Positions 60,659 to 64,000 of a DNA stretch of 64,000 nt are shown in pieces (position 1 is the stretch's first letter; each line of letters opens with the position of its first letter). The position numbers and the translations under genes are program-made. The DNA is from Burkholderiales bacterium (lineage in GTDB: Bacteria > Pseudomonadota > Gammaproteobacteria > Burkholderiales > Burkholderiaceae_C), in assembly GCA_016213325.1 (NCBI GenBank), contig JACRAY010000029.1, forward strand, positions 1 through 64,000. Direction: 5' to 3'. Below the pieces are notes generated by a model. That model ran no database searches. It was not told the origin of the DNA and worked only from the letters and a program-made list of their open reading frames with translations.

Positions 60659-61534
60659 TCAGTGCTTCTCGCGCCGCAGCCCCGCCACGCGGTCTGCGAT
60701 CACGTCGATGTCCAGCGCATCGTGCGCGTGCACGAGGTAAGTCTCGAGGTCGTCCACCGCCAGCGCCGAATGGCCCTGCTCGGCGTGCGCCAGGCCGCGG
60801 TCGCGGTACTCGGACCACGCATCGGGCAGCAGCACCAGCAGCCGGTTCTGCACGGCGATGAGGCGCATCCAGTCTTCCTGCGCGCGATGCACTTCCTTCA
60901 GGTTGCGCAGCATGCGCGCGATGATGTCGCGCGGCGGCGCGGCCTGCAGGTACAGGCCCAGCGGCACTTCGAAGTCGTCGACCAGCCCGCTGGAGCGCTT
61001 GTAGGGCTCCAGCCTTTCGGCCAGTTCTTCGCGTGAGAGCGACTGGCCGGTGAACGGGTCGATGACCACCTGCCCCTTGGGCAGGTTGACCTTGACCATG
61101 AAGTGGCCGGGGAAGCACACGCCACGTGCGTGCAGGCCGATGCCCTGGGCGAGCTCCATCCACAGCACCGCCAGCGAGATCTGGATGCCGCGGCGCGTGC
61201 GCAGCACGACGTTCAGGTAGCTGTTGTCGGGGTCGCAGTAGTCGTTGATGTTGCCGCCGAAGCTGAGGTCGCGGAAGAAGAACTGGTTCAGGCTGCGCAG
61301 GCGCTGCAGCGCGGGCGCGTCGGCAGGGATGCGACGCTTCAGGCGCGCGAGCAGCTGGTCGACGTCGCCCAGCACCTGCTGCAGGTCGAGGTCGGGGTAT
61401 TCGTCCTGCGCGACGCTCGCTGCGGCTTCGAGCAGCGGAAAGTCCTCGTCGCTGTCCACCAGCATGCTGAAGTACTCGAGCGATGTGGGGGCCTGGAACA
61501 CGGAGCGCATGCCGGAGTTGTAGTTGAGGCCCAT
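60659..61534 (-). CDS. SirB1 family transglutaminase-like/TPR protein
   Basis: The 291-residue protein belongs to the SirB1 group: LRSLNQFFFRDLSFGGNINDYCDPDNSYLNVVLRTRRGIQISLAVLWMELAQGIGLHARGVCFPGHFMVKV contains the transglutaminase-like core, and a TPR-like part (WMRLIAVQNRLLVLLPDAWSEYRDRGLAHAEQGHSALAVDDLETYL) ends the protein. The function is unknown. The ATG at 61534 is used; an ATG at 61510 is possible. It is on the same strand as murJ, 25 bases downstream of it. Confidence 0.9.
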   Translation of the reverse strand: MGLNYNSGMRSVFQAPTSLEYFSMLVDSDEDFPLLEAAASVAQDEYPDLDLQQVLGDVDQLLARLKRRIPADAPALQRLRSLNQFFFRDLSFGGNINDYCDPDNSYLNVVLRTRRGIQISLAVLWMELAQGIGLHARGVCFPGHFMVKVNLPKGQVVIDPFTGQSLSREELAERLEPYKRSSGLVDDFEVPLGLYLQAAPPRDIIARMLRNLKEVHRAQEDWMRLIAVQNRLLVLLPDAWSEYRDRGLAHAEQGHSALAVDDLETYLVHAHDALDIDVIADRVAGLRREKH

Positions 61535-61559
61535 GGCCGAGTCAACCCGAGCCCGAGGC

Positions 61560-63128
61560 CTAGCGCGTGACAAATTGCCTCAGCTTCAGGCCGGCCGCCC
61601 AGAGTGCTCCGAAATAGATAGCAAGAGAACCTGCCAGCAGCACGGCGAGCATCAACACCCGATGCGCCGCTTCGGTGTTGCGCCAGGCCAGCCACGGGAA
61701 GCTGGAAGAAGCCCACATCAGGTAAACGGCCAGCAAGGCCGTGGCGGCGAACACCTGCAACAGGAAGCGCCCCCAGCCCGGCCCGGGCTCGTAGCTGCCA
61801 CGGCGCTTCAGGCCCACGAGCAGCCAGGCCGCATTGATGAGGGCCCCGATGCCGATCGACAGCGCCAGCCCGGCGTGCCGCAGCAGCGGCACCAGCGCCA
61901 CGTTCAGCAGCTGCGTGATGACGAGCACGGCCACGGCAATGCGAACCGGCGTGCGCATGTCCTGGTCGGCATAGAAGCCCGGCGCCAGCACCTTGATGGC
62001 AACCAGCCCGAGCAGGCCGACGCCGTAGCCGCCCAGCGCCAGCGAAACCTGCATCACGTCGGTGTCGCGGAAGGCGCCGTAGTGGAACAGCGTGGCCACC
62101 AGCGGCGTCGCAAACAGCATGAGGCCCGCGGCCGCGGGCACCGCTAACAGCACCGTGAGGCGCAGCCCCCAGTCGAGCATGGCCGAATAGCGGTCGCTGT
62201 CGCCCGTTGCGCGCGCGGCAGCCAGCTGCGGCATCAGCACCACGCCCAGCGCCACGCCGAGCAGCGAGGTCGGGAACTCCATCAGCCGGTCGGCATAGAA
62301 CAGCCACGTGACGCTGCCGGTCGCGAGGTGCGAAGCGATCTGGGTGTTGATCAGCAGAGAGAGTTGCGCGACGCCCACCCCCAGCAACGCAGGCGCCATC
62401 ATGCCCAGCACGTGCCGCACGCCGGGGTCGCGCCAGGCATCGCGCACCTGGCTGGCGGCCAGGCCGATGCGCGGCAGCAACCCCAGCCGGGCCAGCACGG
62501 GCACCTGCACGGCCAGCTGCAGCACGCCGCCCGCCATGACGCCGGCGGCCATCGCGTAGATCGGCTCGATGCCCATGGACTTGAACCAGGGCGCACCCAG
62601 CCACGCCGCCGCGATCATGCAAAGGTTGAGCAGCACCGGCGTGGCGGCGGGCACGGCATAGCGCTTCCAGGTGTTGAGGATGCCTGCGGCCAGCGCCACC
62701 ATCGACATGAAGCCGATGTAAGGGAACATCCAGCGCGTCATGAGCACCGCGGCGTCGAAACTGTGCGGGTCCTTGCGCAGGCCCGACGCCAGCGCCCAGA
62801 CCAGGGCCGGCGCGCCGGCCACGCCGATCACGCAGGTCGCGAGCAGCGACCAGGCGAGCGCCGTGGCTACGGCATCGACCAGGCGCCGGGTGGCCTCTTC
62901 GCCGTCGCGCTCCTTGGCGTGCGCCAGCGCGGGCACGAAAGCCTGGCTGAAGGCGCCTTCGCCGAACAGCCGGCGAAACAGGTTGGGGATGCGGAAAGCG
63001 ACGTTGAAGGCGTCGGTCAGGGCCGTGGCGCCGAAGACCGCTGCCATCAGCAGGTCCCGGACGAGCCCCGTGACGCGGGAAGCAAGGGTCAGCAGGGAGA
63101 CCGTGGAAGCGGCTTTGAGAAGGGTCAC
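61560..63128 (-). CDS. murJ: lipid II flippase MurJ
   Basis: The 522-residue protein has about fourteen helices and flips lipid II across the inner membrane for cell wall synthesis. [62 protein letters not shown] at the start is highly typical. GTG at 63128 is the start. It is divergent from rpsT with 72 bases between, a common arrangement in the order. Confidence 0.96.
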   Translation of the reverse strand: MTLLKAASTVSLLTLASRVTGLVRDLLMAAVFGATALTDAFNVAFRIPNLFRRLFGEGAFSQAFVPALAHAKERDGEEATRRLVDAVATALAWSLLATCVIGVAGAPALVWALASGLRKDPHSFDAAVLMTRWMFPYIGFMSMVALAAGILNTWKRYAVPAATPVLLNLCMIAAAWLGAPWFKSMGIEPIYAMAAGVMAGGVLQLAVQVPVLARLGLLPRIGLAASQVRDAWRDPGVRHVLGMMAPALLGVGVAQLSLLINTQIASHLATGSVTWLFYADRLMEFPTSLLGVALGVVLMPQLAAARATGDSDRYSAMLDWGLRLTVLLAVPAAAGLMLFATPLVATLFHYGAFRDTDVMQVSLALGGYGVGLLGLVAIKVLAPGFYADQDMRTPVRIAVAVLVITQLLNVALVPLLRHAGLALSIGIGALINAAWLLVGLKRRGSYEPGPGWGRFLLQVFAATALLAVYLMWASSSFPWLAWRNTEAAHRVLMLAVLLAGSLAIYFGALWAAGLKLRQFVTR

Positions 63129-63151
63129 CGGCGGGAGTTTAGCCCGTCGCC

Positions 63152-63157
63152 TATAAT
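63152..63157 (+). promoter_or_regulatory. -10 hexamer of the rpsT promoter
   Basis: A perfect TATAAT stands at 63152-63157, 43 bases before the rpsT ATG. No convincing -35 hexamer lies 16-18 bases upstream, which is next to the murJ start. The placement fits the rpsT promoter. Confidence 0.6.
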
Positions 63158-63200
63158 GGAGGGCTTTGCTGGCATCATCCTCAGACACAAGGATACATTC

Positions 63201-63500
63201 ATGGCCTCTACCAAACCCAAGAAGAAGAACCCGCGCCTCGCGTCGGGTCGCAAGCGCGCGCGCCAGGACGTCAAGCTCAATGCAGCCAACACGTCCCTGC
63301 GCTCCAAATACCGCACCGCGGTGAAGAACGTCGAAAAGGCCGTCGCCGCGGGCGACAAGTCCAAGGCGACCGAACTCTTCGCCAAGGCCCAATCGATCGT
63401 GGACACGGTGGCCGACAAGGGCATCTTCCACAAGAACAAGGCGGCTCGCGACAAGAGCCGTCTCTCGGCGAAGGTCAAGAACCTCGCCGCCGCCGCCTGA
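63201..63500 (+). CDS. rpsT: 30S ribosomal protein S20
   Basis: The 99-residue basic protein begins [47 protein letters not shown] and ends with [24 protein letters not shown], the S20 pattern. It binds 16S rRNA. AAGGA lies before the ATG. A strong terminator follows at 63579-63601. Confidence 0.98.
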   Translation: MASTKPKKKNPRLASGRKRARQDVKLNAANTSLRSKYRTAVKNVEKAVAAGDKSKATELFAKAQSIVDTVADKGIFHKNKAARDKSRLSAKVKNLAAAA

Positions 63501-63578
63501 TCCTCTAGCGATCGGGCAAGCCCGGAAGCGCCAGCCGCTTCCGCCGTTTGAACCGGGTGCGCTGCCAGCAAAGACGAA

Positions 63579-63601
63579 ACCCCCGCTTGCGGGGGTTTTT
63601 T
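63579..63601. terminator. Rho-independent terminator after rpsT
   Basis: ACCCCCGC and GCGGGGGT form an eight-base stem with a tiny loop (63579-63596) followed by six T at 63596-63601. It serves rpsT, and the last T is also the first base of the complement of the stop codon of the convergent gene. The preceding AAA may let it act for the minus strand too. Confidence 0.93.
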
Positions 63602-64000
63602 CATGGGGGCGGCCGGCCGCTCGGGCTGCGAACGCCCTCCAGGTCGACATCCAGCGTGCCGTGGGCGGGAACGCTGTCGATCCCGAGCGGCAGTGCTTGC
63701 ATCCGGGTCGAGCCGCCTTCGGCGTCTTCGTCAGGCGCGGCGGCGTGCGGGTGCCCCTCGTCCTTCAGGATGTCCTCGGCCACCCGGTACAGCAGCAGCA
63801 GGTCCCGGTACGCCTGCAGTTCGAAAGCACGCTCGCCTTCGGCGGTGGAACTGCGGAACAGCGAGTGGCCGAGCACCGACAGCACCCGCTGCTGCGGCCA
63901 CAGGGCCGTGATCCGGGTCATCGCGCGGCTGTACCTCTCGAGCCCGGCGGACTCGTGGGCAAACTGGTCATAGGGGGCGACGTCCACGTTGAAGCGGCTG
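63601..64000 (-). CDS. C-terminal part of an unidentified protein, cut by the window end
   Basis: The frame is open to the right edge and ends at TGA (63601-63603). The visible 132 residues contain YDQFAHESAGLERYSRAMTRITALWPQQRVLSVLGHSLFRSSTAEGERAFELQAYRDLLLLYRVAEDILKDEG, mostly helical, and a tail rich in Asp, Gly and Pro. I do not recognise the family. A GTG at 63987 could be the start, but the reading frame continues upstream. Confidence 0.65.
   Translation of the reverse strand, partial: SRFNVDVAPYDQFAHESAGLERYSRAMTRITALWPQQRVLSVLGHSLFRSSTAEGERAFELQAYRDLLLLYRVAEDILKDEGHPHAAAPDEDAEGGSTRMQALPLGIDSVPAHGTLDVDLEGVRSPSGRPPP

Overview
The window is GC-rich (roughly two thirds by eye) and densely coded. 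Its gene content fits a betaproteobacterium of the order Burkholderiales, most likely family Comamonadaceae (Variovorax/Ramlibacter-like). Supporting this are the Bug/TctAB-type carboxylate uptake genes next to a Rieske oxygenase, the chain perM-hda-HAD hydrolase-pcnB-folK, and the sirB1-like/murJ/rpsT arrangement. I saw no rRNA or tRNA gene, no CRISPR array, no transposase and no phage gene. It reads as ordinary chromosome with short operons and many palindromic repeats between genes.

Layout. 0-1.7 kb: a truncated ORF, a DUF4375/DMP19-like protein and a Fic AMP-transferase whose promoter carries three direct repeats exactly 34 bp apart. 1.8-10.7 kb: a lipoprotein methyltransferase-like protein, an M23 peptidase, an exported hydrolase, a twin-CX3C unknown protein, a NIPSNAP/monooxygenase pair opposite an ArsR-type regulator, and a DUF899-DUF2182 operon divergent from a TPR-winged-helix regulator and a small beta-propeller. 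10.8-14.4 kb: an acyl-CoA synthetase coupled to a diheme cytochrome, divergent from an RraA-like protein and a cysteine-poor glutaredoxin-like protein. 14.4-28.6 kb: mostly single genes, including an exported esterase, a thiamine-binding protein, hemG with a cytochrome, two DMT exporters, a hydrolase-LuxR fusion, an aminotransferase, an exported lipase and an RcnB-like protein.

28.6-33.0 kb: YitT, an SDR, the AmmeMemoRadiSam pair (a radical SAM enzyme plus a Memo-AMMECR1 fusion) and infA. 33.1-37.8 kb: an uptake and oxidation cluster with a Bug receptor, a Rieske oxygenase, a divergent MarR regulator and tctBA, with a large dyad between marR and tctB. 38-44.5 kb: gshA, SRPBCC, carboxylesterase, HPF, AIM24 and the PA2779/PA2778 pair (a small membrane protein with a GG motif, and a C39-like peptidase lipoprotein). 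44.6-52.4 kb: a beta-lactamase-fold hydrolase, a NUDIX hydrolase, two L,D-transpeptidase paralogues, a DUF808 protein, two short ORFs, a diheme-triheme cytochrome pair and a dual-specificity-type phosphatase.

52.6-64 kb: a housekeeping block. On the minus strand perM-hda-HAD-pcnB-folK form an unbroken chain of overlapping genes followed by an isolated atpE, far from any ATP synthase operon. Then come purM, an MFS transporter, an orphan ParA, a SirB1-like protein, murJ and rpsT with a clear terminator.

Three families of dispersed palindromic elements lie between genes: a CTGGGGT/ACCCCAG family (three copies), a long GCAGAAG-rich hairpin family (two copies) and a GCCGGG/CCCGGC element (one copy). 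The best candidates for new biology are the Fic promoter repeats, the PA2779/PA2778 pair, the AmmeMemoRadiSam pair, the orphan atpE and the twin-CX3C protein.
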